Assembly (NCBI GenBank): GCA_947492235.1
Contig: CANLLZ010000001.1
Location: 1,798,001-1,862,000 of the forward strand
Direction: 5' to 3'
DNA length: 64,000 nt
Source of the DNA: an uncultured Altererythrobacter sp.
GTDB lineage: Bacteria > Pseudomonadota > Alphaproteobacteria > Sphingomonadales > Sphingomonadaceae
Shown here: positions 25,463 through 33,553 of the stretch, in pieces
Layout of the letters: each line of letters begins with the position of its first letter
Position numbering within the stretch: position 1 is the stretch's first letter
Notes under the pieces: model-generated
Databases searched by the model: none
What the model was told of the DNA's origin: nothing
What the model saw: the letters and a program-made list of their open reading frames with translations, nothing else
Position numbers and translations under genes: made by a program

Positions 25463-25521
25463 GCGCTAGCCGATTGGCGGACTGGCGCGCGCCCATTCGG
25501 GCGCAGCATCAGGGGGCCGGT

Positions 25522-25929
25522 ATGGTCAAACATGTGGAAGAATATGGCGCCGATGCGGTCGATGCCGCGCGCAAGAGAACGCGTGGCCGCCGCGACCGCG
25601 TACCCGGGCCCAGCAGCGATCCGGAAACCAATCTGATCATGGCCGATGTCGCCATGCGCGCCGGAACCACAATCCTGCGCTCTGCGGTCGAGAAGGGTTT
25701 TTTGAAGGGCCGCTACGGCTCCGAGACCGCCTCGGAAATTGTGTCAAACCGTTCTGTCAAGAAGACGCTCACCAGCTTCGCCTTGGCCAAGCTTGCCACG
25801 CGGTCTTTGCCCGGTGCCGTCCTTGTCAGTGGAGGCATGCTGGCCAAGACGCTGTTCGACAAGGGCCGGGCACGCCGCGCCCGCCTGAGGGGCGACCGGC
25901 GATTGCGCGAACAGGCGAAAAACGACTAG
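25522..25929 (+). CDS. Conserved hypothetical protein with central hydrophobic segment
   Basis: Start ATG 25522 has AGGGGGC upstream. The 135-residue product is strongly basic at both ends (AARKRTRGRRDR; KGRARRARLRGDRRLREQ) with a weakly hydrophobic middle (LPGAVLVSGGMLAKTLF). I do not recognise a domain. It lies between sspB and gmk on the same strand and may be co-transcribed with gmk. Confidence 0.6.
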   Translation: MVKHVEEYGADAVDAARKRTRGRRDRVPGPSSDPETNLIMADVAMRAGTTILRSAVEKGFLKGRYGSETASEIVSNRSVKKTLTSFALAKLATRSLPGAVLVSGGMLAKTLFDKGRARRARLRGDRRLREQAKND

Positions 25930-25991
25930 CTTTCGCCGATTGCGGCCCGCCCGCCCTTGATTTGCGAGAGGCGCTGGGGGCATGAGCGCCC

Positions 25992-26660
25992 ATGACCAGT
26001 ATGAACAGCGCCGATCCTTCCGCACCAGACCACCAGGATACGCTCCATCGCCGGGGCCTGATGTTCATCCTGTCCTCCCCCTCGGGCGCGGGCAAGACGA
26101 CGATTGCGCGCAAATTGCTCGCCGCCGACAGCGAGATCAAACTCTCTGTCAGCGCCACTACCCGCCCTGCCCGCGAAGGCGAGGTCGAGGGCGTCCATTA
26201 TCACTTCGTCGATGATGCGACGTTTGACCGGATGGTGGAGGAAGACGATTTCTACGAATGGGCGCATGTCTTCGGCCACCGCTACGGTACGCCCAAGGGC
26301 CACATCCGCAACGCGCTGAAAGACGGGCAGGATTTCCTGTTCGATATCGACTGGCAGGGCACCCAGCAGCTGTACCAGAAGGACCAGCAGGACACGGTCA
26401 GCGTGTTCATCCTGCCGCCCAGCATCGAAGCACTGCGGGAACGGCTGGAAGGCCGCGGCACCGACAGCGAGGATGTCATCGCCTCGCGGATGGAGCGGGC
26501 CAAGGCGGAAATCAGCCACTGGGCCGAATATGATTACGTTGTGATCAATGACGATCTGGAAGTCTGTTTCGCCAAGGTCAGCGAAATCCTGAACGCCGAA
26601 CGCATGCGCCGCACCCGCCAGACGGGCCTGATCCCGTTTGTGCGCGAATTGATGGAGTGA
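25992..26660 (+). CDS. gmk: Guanylate kinase
   Basis: Phosphorylates GMP to GDP. The P-loop SSPSGAGKTT is followed by the GMP-binding block SVSATTRPAREGEVEGVHYHF and by DFLFDIDWQGTQQL. The lid region and C-terminal helix (YDYVVINDDLE) are intact. 222 residues. ATG 25992 is used, and a second ATG lies three codons later. Confidence 0.96.
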   Translation: MTSMNSADPSAPDHQDTLHRRGLMFILSSPSGAGKTTIARKLLAADSEIKLSVSATTRPAREGEVEGVHYHFVDDATFDRMVEEDDFYEWAHVFGHRYGTPKGHIRNALKDGQDFLFDIDWQGTQQLYQKDQQDTVSVFILPPSIEALRERLEGRGTDSEDVIASRMERAKAEISHWAEYDYVVINDDLEVCFAKVSEILNAERMRRTRQTGLIPFVRELME

Positions 26661-26679
26661 CCGCCCGCGCCGGAAACTA

Positions 26680-26712
26680 AAAGGGCCGCCGGATTGCTCC
26701 GACGGCCCCTTC
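26680..26712. terminator. Hairpin terminator between gmk and the SDR gene
   Basis: A GC-rich stem GGGCCGCCGGA/TCCGACGGCCC (one mismatch) with A-rich left and CTT on the right sits between two convergent genes and can end transcripts from both sides. Confidence 0.65.
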
Positions 26713-26733
26713 GGCCTCGATCATACTCGCCTA

Positions 26734-27540
26734 TCAGCCGCCGCCGGGATTGGCGAAGTGATTGGGCAGGTGCGCGTTGACGACACCGCCATCCACGGTG
26801 AGCGTTTCGCCGACCACATAGTCGCCCGCCCGGCTGCACAGATAGATCGCGGCGGCGGCCATATCCTCTGCCGTGCCGATCCGCTTGGCCGGAATGCCCG
26901 ATGCCGAGGTGTCGGGGGCGTTCTTCGCCGCCTTGTTCATTTCCGATGCGAAGGCGCCCGGTGCAATCGTGCTGACCACGATATTGTCCTGAATTAGCCG
27001 CGCAGCCATCCGGCGGGTCAGCTGGATCACCGCCGCCTTCGATGCCTGATAGGCATAGGTTTCCCACGGATTGATCCGCTGTCCATCGATCGATGACACG
27101 TGGATCACCTTTGTAGGGCGCGCTTCGCTGGCCGCTGCGGTGAGCAGGGTGTGGAGTTTCTGGGTGAGGAAGAACGGCGTTTTGACGTTCAAATCCATCG
27201 TCCGATGCCAGCCCGCTTCGCTGAACTCCAGATAGTCCTGACCCCACGCCGCACCAGCATTGTTGATCAGAATGTCTAGCTTGCTTTCGCGGGCGGAGAT
27301 TTCATCCACCAGATGCTGCATCCCGTCCATCTGCGACAGGTCGGCCGGAATACCGATCACCTTGTCGGCGCCGAATTCCTCGACCGTGGCCTCCATCTGC
27401 TCGACCTTGCGGGCAGAGATATAGACACGCGCGCACCCAGCCGCGAGCAGGCCCTCGACGAACATCTTGCCAATGCCGCGGCTACCGCCGGTGACGAGAG
27501 CAACACGGCCCTCGAGCGAGAAAAGTTCTTGTAAATTCAT
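26734..27540 (-). CDS. SDR family oxidoreductase
   Basis: A classical short-chain dehydrogenase of 268 residues: TGGSRGIG cofactor motif, NNAGA, catalytic Ser in VSSIDG and YAYQASKAA with Tyr and Lys. The C-terminal TVDGGVVNAHLPNHF is common in SDRs of acyl-CoA clusters. Substrate unknown, perhaps a hydroxyacyl or alcohol intermediate given the neighbouring acyl-CoA dehydrogenase genes on the same strand. A structured repeat copy lies directly upstream of its ATG. Confidence 0.88.
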   Translation of the reverse strand: MNLQELFSLEGRVALVTGGSRGIGKMFVEGLLAAGCARVYISARKVEQMEATVEEFGADKVIGIPADLSQMDGMQHLVDEISARESKLDILINNAGAAWGQDYLEFSEAGWHRTMDLNVKTPFFLTQKLHTLLTAAASEARPTKVIHVSSIDGQRINPWETYAYQASKAAVIQLTRRMAARLIQDNIVVSTIAPGAFASEMNKAAKNAPDTSASGIPAKRIGTAEDMAAAAIYLCSRAGDYVVGETLTVDGGVVNAHLPNHFANPGGG

Positions 27541-27556
27541 TGTGGTTCTCTCTCCG

Positions 27557-27697
27557 TAAGCTCCCTCCTCTTCAGAGGAGGGATAACGAGACTTGGCAGC
27601 TTGCTGCCTAGTCGCAGTAGGGTGGTGCCGCTTCGCAGAGCGACGCTTACGCGACGCAACCACCCCCAACCCCCTCCTTTGAAAAGGAGGGGGCTAC
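27557..27697 (-). repeat. Structured interspersed repeat, copy A
   Basis: Bounded by two palindromic hairpins, CCCTCCTC-TTCA-GAGGAGGG (27563-27582) and a similar one of CCCCCTCC type at 27670-27693. Between them are the conserved core ACGAGACTTGGC (near 27585), a short hairpin, CCTAGTCGCAGT and a second stem GGGTGGT/ACCACCC. It lies between an acyl-CoA dehydrogenase stop and the SDR start. The minus-strand orientation given is that of transcription. Confidence 0.85.
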
Positions 27698-27702
27698 GGC
27701 AA

Positions 27703-28842
27703 TCAATAGCCCGACAATTCCGCCACACGGCTGGTGTGGTAGTAATGATCGCCGAGGAATTCCTGCAGCGCACGGTCGCGCTTCATATACAGGCCGATAT
27801 CGTATTCGTCGGTCATCCCGATGCCGCCATGCATCTGGACGCCTTCCTTGACCGACAGGCCGGCGGCCTTGCCGACCTTGGCCTTGGCGACCGAGACCAT
27901 CAGCGAGGCTTTCTCCGAGCCGCCATCGAGGAGTTGCTGCGCCTTGATCGTCACGGCATGGGCGATTTCGACTTCCGAATAGAGGTGGCTGGCGCGGTGC
28001 TGCAGGGCCTGGAATTCCCCGATCAGCTTCCCGAACTGCTTGCGCTGTTTGAGGTAATCGACCGTCATGTCGAACGCCCCGGCGGCGACCCCGCAGCCCT
28101 CCGCCGCCGAGCCGACGCGGCCCGCATCGAGCATCGCATTCAGGATTTCGCGTCCGCCATCGACTTCGCCGATCACCGCATCGCCGTCGAGCTCAACACC
28201 GTCGAATTTGGTGTGGGTGGCCATGGAGCTGTCGACCAGCCGCACCGAATTGTGCGACATGTTCTCCGCATCCTTGGGCACCGCAAACAGCGTGATGCCG
28301 TCCGCATCATCGTCCGAACCCGAAGTCCGCGCGGCGACCACCAGCATGTCTGCACTGGCGCCGTAGACCACAAAGTCCTTTTGGCCCGACAGCTTGAAGC
28401 CGTTGCCGGATTTCTCGGCCTTGGTCGCAATCCGCTCCGGACGGTGCTTGCCGCCCTCATCGATTGCGACAGCGAAGACATGCTCGCCCGAAATCAGACC
28501 GGGCAGATAGCGGCCTTTCAGATCGCTGCCGCCATGCTTCAAAGCAGTCGCCGCCAGCACTCCGCTGGTGAGGAACGGCGACGGGGTGAGATTGCGACCG
28601 ATTTCGGTCAGCACGATGCCTGCTTCGACATGGCCCATGCCCAGCCCGCCATCATCCTCGTCCACCAGAATGCCGGTGAAGCCCATCTCGCCGAATTGCT
28701 TCCACAGGCCGTGACCGAACCCGTCCTTGCAATCGCGGTCACGCCAATGGCGCAGCTGTTTGGGAATCGCGCCTTCCTCGGCCATGAACTGGCTGGCGCT
28801 GTCGGCGAGCATCGCCTGATCGTCGTTGTGATACAGTGGCAT
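27703..28842 (-). CDS. Acyl-CoA dehydrogenase family protein
   Basis: A flavoprotein of 379 residues with the acyl-CoA dehydrogenase N-terminal helical domain, the middle beta domain (GFKLSGQKDFVVYGASADML) and the C-terminal four-helix domain (QRKQFGKLIGEFQALQHR, QMHGGIGMTDEYDIGLYMKR). The QMHGGIG motif is typical of the flavin site. It is a divergent member of the type often paired as heteromeric ChsE-like or FadE-like subunits with the next gene on the same strand. Substrate is unknown. Confidence 0.88.
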   Translation of the reverse strand: MPLYHNDDQAMLADSASQFMAEEGAIPKQLRHWRDRDCKDGFGHGLWKQFGEMGFTGILVDEDDGGLGMGHVEAGIVLTEIGRNLTPSPFLTSGVLAATALKHGGSDLKGRYLPGLISGEHVFAVAIDEGGKHRPERIATKAEKSGNGFKLSGQKDFVVYGASADMLVVAARTSGSDDDADGITLFAVPKDAENMSHNSVRLVDSSMATHTKFDGVELDGDAVIGEVDGGREILNAMLDAGRVGSAAEGCGVAAGAFDMTVDYLKQRKQFGKLIGEFQALQHRASHLYSEVEIAHAVTIKAQQLLDGGSEKASLMVSVAKAKVGKAAGLSVKEGVQMHGGIGMTDEYDIGLYMKRDRALQEFLGDHYYHTSRVAELSGY

Positions 28843-28859
28843 TTGAATTTCTCTCCCAG

Positions 28860-28998
28860 AAACCCCTCCCGCCTGCGGGAGGGGCAGTGAGACTTGGCGG
28901 CCCTGAGCTTGTCGAAGGGCTGCCTAGTCGCAACGGGGTGGGTCTGGTGCGCCGTCGCACGCCCACCCCCGACCCCTCCCGCAAGCGGGAGGGGAGTA
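28860..28998 (-). repeat. Structured interspersed repeat, copy B
   Basis: Terminal hairpins CCCCTCCCGCCTGCGGGAGGGG (28863-28884, arms CCCCTCCCGC/GCGGGAGGGG) and CCCCTCCCG/CGGGAGGGG (28974-28995). The core GAGACTTGGC and CCTAGTCGCA are kept, but the middle hairpin is replaced by the common intergenic palindrome GCCCTTCGACAAGCTCAGGG read in reverse (near 28899-28921). It lies between two acyl-CoA dehydrogenase genes of one operon. Confidence 0.85.
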
Positions 28999-29004
28999 TT
29001 CTTC

Positions 29005-30198
29005 TTAACTACCCGGCAGCTCGAGGATGCGCTTCGAAATGACGTTCAGCATCACTTCGCTGGTGCCGCCTTCGATCGAATTCGCCTTGGTGCGCAGCCA
29101 GCCGCGCGGCTGCTTGCCGCCGCTGGTTTCTTCGCTGTCCCATTCCAGCGCGGTGCTGCCACCGGCCGACATCATCAGCTCGTGCCGCCGCTTGTTCAGC
29201 TCCGTGCCGACATATTTCATCATGTTCGGCTGCGCAGGGTGCGCCTTGCCGACCTTGATCTCGTCGAGGAATTTCTCGCCCATCGCCGCATAGGCCAGCG
29301 CATCGACATCGAATTGCGCCAGCTCGGCTCGCAATACGGGATCGAGTTCGCCGCCTTCTTTGGCCGCGCGCCGTTTCATGGCCGCGCCGATGGTGGTGGT
29401 GTTCTCGCCTCCGCCAGCGCCGGAAATCATCTCGCGCTCGTGGCCCAGCAGATATTTTGCCACGTCCCACCCGCGATTGATCTCGCCGACATAGGCGGGG
29501 CAATCCTCGCCATAGGATTTGGGAACCGAGACATCATCGAAGAAGGTTTCGCAGAACGGACTGCTGCCGCTGATCAGCTTGATCGGCTTGGTCGTGACGC
29601 CATCGGAAGTCATGTCGAACAGGGTGAAGGTGATGCCCTTGTACTTGTTCTCCTTGTCGGTCCGCACGAGGCAGAAGATCCAGTCGGCGGCGTCGGCGTA
29701 GGAGGTCCAGATCTTCTGGCCGTTGATGACCCAGTGATCGCCCTTGTCCTCGCCATAGGTTTGCATCGAAACGAGGTCGGACCCGCTGCCCGGTTCCGAA
29801 TAGCCCTGACACCAGCGTATTTCGCCGCGCGCGATTTCGTTGAGGAAGCGCTGCTTCTGCCCCTCGGTGCCGAATTGCAGCAGCGCGGGGCCGAGCATCC
29901 AGATGCCGAAGCTGGAGAGCGGAGAGCGCGCGCCGATGCGGGCCATTTCCTCGCGCAGGATCTTCGCCTGCGGAGGGTTCAGTCCGGCACCGCCATATTC
30001 CTTTGGCCACGCCGGCACGGTGTAGCCCTTCTCCACGCAGGCATCGAACCATGCCTTCTGGGCGTCGTTCTTGAAAGTGGCGTTGCGGCCGCCCCAATAG
30101 ATGTCATCCTCGTCGCGCACCGGCTCGCGCATTTCGGCGGGGCAATTGGCCTCCAGCCAGGCGCGGGTTTCGCTGCGGAATGCTTCCAATTCGGACAT
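29005..30198 (-). CDS. Acyl-CoA dehydrogenase family protein
   Basis: Start ATG 30198 with GGAGA upstream gives 397 residues. The N-terminal domain (AWPKEYGGAGLNPPQAKIL), the FAD-binding middle region (WCQGYSEPGSGSDLVSMQT, INGQKIWTSYADAADW) and C-terminal ending with EGGTSEVMLNVISKRIL, typical of long-chain or sterol-chain FadE proteins, are all visible. It probably forms an operon, and perhaps a heteromer, with the next dehydrogenase. Confidence 0.9.
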   Translation of the reverse strand: MSELEAFRSETRAWLEANCPAEMREPVRDEDDIYWGGRNATFKNDAQKAWFDACVEKGYTVPAWPKEYGGAGLNPPQAKILREEMARIGARSPLSSFGIWMLGPALLQFGTEGQKQRFLNEIARGEIRWCQGYSEPGSGSDLVSMQTYGEDKGDHWVINGQKIWTSYADAADWIFCLVRTDKENKYKGITFTLFDMTSDGVTTKPIKLISGSSPFCETFFDDVSVPKSYGEDCPAYVGEINRGWDVAKYLLGHEREMISGAGGGENTTTIGAAMKRRAAKEGGELDPVLRAELAQFDVDALAYAAMGEKFLDEIKVGKAHPAQPNMMKYVGTELNKRRHELMMSAGGSTALEWDSEETSGGKQPRGWLRTKANSIEGGTSEVMLNVISKRILELPGS

Positions 30199-30333
30199 GG
30201 CCGACTCTCCTCGAATGTTCTTGTGCTTGACGCTTACGTTATGGGAGATGGTGGGTTGCAAGCAAGGACCGATTTGCCGCTTTCAGGGGCCAGCCTCACG
30301 CCCCCGCGATGCCGTAGCGTCAGCCGGTTTGCA

Positions 30334-30361
30334 TTGACGCGAGTGGCCTTGGCCCTACCCT
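30334..30361 (+). promoter_or_regulatory. Possible sigma-70-type promoter for the transporter gene
   Basis: TTGACG (30334-30339) and TACCCT (30356-30361) are spaced by 16 bases, about 25 bases before the ribosome binding site of the short leader ORF. This is the only reasonable pair seen in the divergent intergenic region. Weak match at -10. Confidence 0.3.
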
Positions 30362-30387
30362 AGGAGGCCGTGTTTGGGAGAGCATCG

Positions 30388-30447
30388 ATGAGCCGATTCA
30401 GCGCCAGCAGACCCACGACAGTCAGATTCTCGATGGGTTGCGCTTAG
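30388..30447 (+). CDS. Putative 19-codon leader ORF before the transporter gene
   Basis: ATG 30388 with GGGAGAG six bases upstream starts a 19-residue ORF, MSRFSASRPTTVRFSMGCA, whose TAG overlaps the GTG start of the transporter gene (TAGTG). The main gene has no ribosome binding site of its own, so coupling to this leader is plausible. Alternatively the leader is a chance ORF. Confidence 0.35.
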   Translation: MSRFSASRPTTVRFSMGCA

Positions 30448-31925
30448 TGGGCTTCGTCAAAGGCAAATTGCCGCTCTGGCTCAAACTGACCAATGGGTCG
30501 GGCGCGGTCGCTTTCGGGATCAAGGATCTCGGCTTCAGCTTTTTCCTCCTGCCCTATTACAATCTGGTTTTGGGGGTGGAGGCCTGGCTGGTCGGTGCGG
30601 CGCTCGCCACGGCGCTGGTCATCGATGCCTTTGTCGACCCGTTAATCGGCCATCTGACCGACCGCACCTATTCGCGCTGGGGTCGGCGGCTGCCATGGCT
30701 CTATATCGCGCCCATCCCGCTCGCCTTCATGTGGACGCTGCTGTGGTCGCCGCCCTTCACCGGTGTGCCCACGTTCTGGGAAATCGTGGCGCTGGCGGTC
30801 GGAGTGCGCCTGCTGCTCTCGGCTTGCGAAGTTCCGTCTGTCAGCCTCGTGCCCGAACTGACCGACGATTATGACGAGCGCACCACGCTGTTCCGTTTCC
30901 GCTTCCTCTCGGGGTGGCTCGGCGGAATGATGATGATGGTGCTGGCCTTCACGTTTTTCCTGCCCACACCGGAAGCGCAATTGCAGCCAGAGGGCTATGC
31001 TATGTTCGGGCTGGTCGGCGCGGTCCTGATGGCCGTTTTCGTCATCGGGTCGGCAGCGGGGCAGCACGGAGTGGTGGCGCAGTTGCCCGCGCACCGCCCG
31101 CCGCCCTTTTCCATCAAGGGCGCGTTTCAGGAGATCTTCGATGCGTTCCGGGAGAAAGCGTTTCTGATCTTCGCCGCGGGCGGGCTGGCCGCCTATGTCG
31201 GGCAGGGAATGAACTTCTCCATCACGCTGTATGTGAACAATTACATCTGGCGCTTCGACGATCTGGCCTTCCAGCTCTATCCCGCCGTGCTGGCGATTTC
31301 CGTCTTTGCCATGTTCCTGCTGGTCGGGCCGCTGCACAAGCGTTTCGGGAAGCCCCATTCCGCCGCTGGCGGCGCGGTTGTGGCGATGGTCTTCTACTTC
31401 GTGCCCTATGCCCTCTTTCTGGCGGGCTTGTGGCCGGAAACGGGGACCACCGCTTCCACCACCGCCGTCTTTGCAACGCTTGTCCTCGCCAATACTGCCT
31501 CGATTGTGGCAATTATCTCGGCCACCTCGATGGTCGCCGAAATTGTCGAGGCGTTTGAAGAACGCACCGGCAAGCGGGCCGAAGGGACCTTTTATTCCGG
31601 CAACTGGCTGGTCCAGAAATGCGCGACTGCAGGCGGTATTCTGGCGACCAGCCTGATCGTGCAATCGCTGGGCATCGAGCAAGGCACGCCGCAGGATCAG
31701 GTGGCGCAGGGCGCGGTGAACCAGCTTGCGATGATCTACATGATCGCAGGCTCTGCCCTCGCATTGGTGGCAGCGTTCTGGCTGGCCCGGTTCCCGATTA
31801 CCCGCGAACAGCACGAAACCCGGATCGCGGCCAAGGAAGCGGCTGCCGGGCAGGCCGGCACGGTAGACAATCCCATCGATGAAGCCGTCAGGGCCGATCC
31901 CGACGGGCACTCGATCACCCCTTAG
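30447..31925 (+). CDS. MFS transporter, GPH (glycoside-pentoside-hexuronide) type
   Basis: A 12-helix permease of 492 residues. The family loop after helix 2 is clear: DAFVDPLIGHLTDRTYSRWG with the conserved D and R residues, then the second-half cytoplasmic block AFREKAFLIFAAGG. GPH members exchange sugars with Na+ or H+, but sphingomonad relatives near acyl-CoA genes probably carry other substrates. I chose GTG 30447 because it yields MGFVKGKLPLWLKL and overlaps the leader stop; TTG 30438 is possible. Confidence 0.83.
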   Translation: MGFVKGKLPLWLKLTNGSGAVAFGIKDLGFSFFLLPYYNLVLGVEAWLVGAALATALVIDAFVDPLIGHLTDRTYSRWGRRLPWLYIAPIPLAFMWTLLWSPPFTGVPTFWEIVALAVGVRLLLSACEVPSVSLVPELTDDYDERTTLFRFRFLSGWLGGMMMMVLAFTFFLPTPEAQLQPEGYAMFGLVGAVLMAVFVIGSAAGQHGVVAQLPAHRPPPFSIKGAFQEIFDAFREKAFLIFAAGGLAAYVGQGMNFSITLYVNNYIWRFDDLAFQLYPAVLAISVFAMFLLVGPLHKRFGKPHSAAGGAVVAMVFYFVPYALFLAGLWPETGTTASTTAVFATLVLANTASIVAIISATSMVAEIVEAFEERTGKRAEGTFYSGNWLVQKCATAGGILATSLIVQSLGIEQGTPQDQVAQGAVNQLAMIYMIAGSALALVAAFWLARFPITREQHETRIAAKEAAAGQAGTVDNPIDEAVRADPDGHSITP

Positions 31926-32034
31926 CAAAACAGGGCACCCCATATTAAAAGAGGGCTTGGCGCGGGCAATCCGCTCTGCCACGGTCCTCCCACAAAATTC
32001 GATTGCGAATTGAGACTAGAGAGGAATTACCCCC

Positions 32035-33378
32035 ATGGACTTCGAGCCCACAGACCGCCAGCGCCACTGGCGTGACCGCGTAGCCGACTTCATCGAAAAC
32101 CATATCCGCCCCGCCGTGCCGACCTATGCCGAGCAGGACGCGGAAGGCGACCGCTGGAAAGTCATCCCGGTGGTTCAGGAACTGAAGGAAAAGGCCAAGG
32201 CGCAGGGCATCTGGAACCTGTTCATGCCGCCGCGCAATGACGGCCATCACCATGTGGAAGAGACTTTCGAGTTCGAAGGCCCCGGCCTGACCAACCTCGA
32301 ATACGCGCTGTGCGCCGAGGAAATGGGCCGCATCGGCTTTGCCAGCGAAGTGTTCAACTGCTCCGCGCCCGACACCGGAAATATGGAAGTGTTCCACCGC
32401 TACGGCACGCTGGAGCAGAAAGAGCAGTGGCTGCGCCCGATCATGAATGGCGAGATCCGCTCCGCCTTCCTGATGACCGAGCCGTTCACCGCGTCCTCCG
32501 ACGCGACGAATATCGAAACGCGGATCGAGCGCGATGGCGACGAATACGTCATCAATGGCCGCAAATGGTGGTCCTCGGGCCTCGGCGATCCGCGCTGCAA
32601 GGTCTCGATCGTGATGGGCAAGACAGACCCCACCGCAGGCCGCCATGCACAACAGTCGATGATCCTGATGCCCAACGATGCTCCGGGCGTGAACATTATC
32701 CGCCACCTGCCCGTCTTTGGCTATGACGATGCGCCGCACGGCCATATGGAAGTCGAGCTGAAAGACGTGCGCGTTCCCGTCACCAACATGCTGCTGGGCG
32801 AAGGCCGCGGCTTCGAGATCGCACAAGGCCGCCTCGGCCCCGGCCGTATCCACCACTGCATGCGCACCATCGGTGTCGCCGAGGAAGCGCTGGAGAAGAT
32901 GTGCAAGCGTCTTCAGGAGCGCGAGGCATTCGGCAAGCCGATCTACAAGCACTCGGTCTGGGAAGAGCGCGTGGCGCGTGCCCGTATCGACATCGACATG
33001 ACCCGCCTGCTCTGCCTGAAAGCGGCCGACATGATGGACAAGGTCGGCAACAAGTCGGCCAAGCAGGAAATTGCCATGATCAAGGTGCAGGCGCCCAACA
33101 TGGCCCTGCGGATCATCGACGATGCCATCCAGGCCCATGGCGGCGGCGGCGTGTCGAACGATTACGGCCTCGCCAGCGCTTACGCCCATCAGCGCACGCT
33201 GCGTCTGGCTGACGGCCCCGACGAAGTACACGCCCGGTCCATCGCGCGCATGGAATTTGGCAAGCACGTGCCAAGCGAAGGCCCGACCGCCAACGCCCTG
33301 CGCGGTGGACAGGCGCGCTCGGCAAGCGCCGGCAGCGCCGGTGCGATGTCCAGCGGAGACGTGGGAGCGACGCGTTAA
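32035..33378 (+). CDS. Acyl-CoA dehydrogenase family protein
   Basis: ATG 32035 with AGAGAGGAA upstream; 447 residues. Middle domain: [20 protein letters not shown] and [17 protein letters not shown]-terminal: [20 protein letters not shown] and [19 protein letters not shown]. These match the ACAD10/ACAD11-like branch, which fits the phosphotransferase gene two genes downstream. The last 25 residues are a low-complexity Ala/Gly/Ser tail of unclear meaning. Confidence 0.92.
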   Translation: MDFEPTDRQRHWRDRVADFIENHIRPAVPTYAEQDAEGDRWKVIPVVQELKEKAKAQGIWNLFMPPRNDGHHHVEETFEFEGPGLTNLEYALCAEEMGRIGFASEVFNCSAPDTGNMEVFHRYGTLEQKEQWLRPIMNGEIRSAFLMTEPFTASSDATNIETRIERDGDEYVINGRKWWSSGLGDPRCKVSIVMGKTDPTAGRHAQQSMILMPNDAPGVNIIRHLPVFGYDDAPHGHMEVELKDVRVPVTNMLLGEGRGFEIAQGRLGPGRIHHCMRTIGVAEEALEKMCKRLQEREAFGKPIYKHSVWEERVARARIDIDMTRLLCLKAADMMDKVGNKSAKQEIAMIKVQAPNMALRIIDDAIQAHGGGGVSNDYGLASAYAHQRTLRLADGPDEVHARSIARMEFGKHVPSEGPTANALRGGQARSASAGSAGAMSSGDVGATR

Positions 33379-33384
33379 GCAACC

Positions 33385-33540
33385 TACTCCCCCTCCTCTT
33401 CAGAGGAGGGGGTCGGGGGGTGGTGTTGCCACATCAGCGCCGTTCTGAACGCTGTTCTGAGTGGCGCACCACCCCACTGCGACTAGGCATTGCTTCGCAA
33501 CGCCAAGTCTCGTTACCCCTCCTCTGAAGAGGAGGGAGTC
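33385..33540 (+). repeat. Structured interspersed repeat, copy C
   Basis: Terminal hairpins CCCCCTCCTC-TTCA-GAGGAGGGGG (33389-33412) and CCCCTCCTC-TGAA-GAGGAGGG (33516-33537). On the plus strand it reads CACCACCCC, GCGACTAGGC, a short hairpin (GCATTGCTTCGCAACGCC), then AAGTCTCGTT, i.e. the same order and orientation relative to transcription as copies A and B. Located between the acyl-CoA dehydrogenase stop and the alcohol dehydrogenase start. Confidence 0.85.
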
Positions 33541-33553
33541 TGAGGAGAGATCG

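Noticed and set aside
28894-30363. 489-codon plus-strand frame over the acyl-CoA dehydrogenase genes
   Set aside because: Mirror of third-position GC in the minus-strand genes; contains no start signal or family motif. The same holds for 27601-28890, 30642-31982 and 31945-33267.
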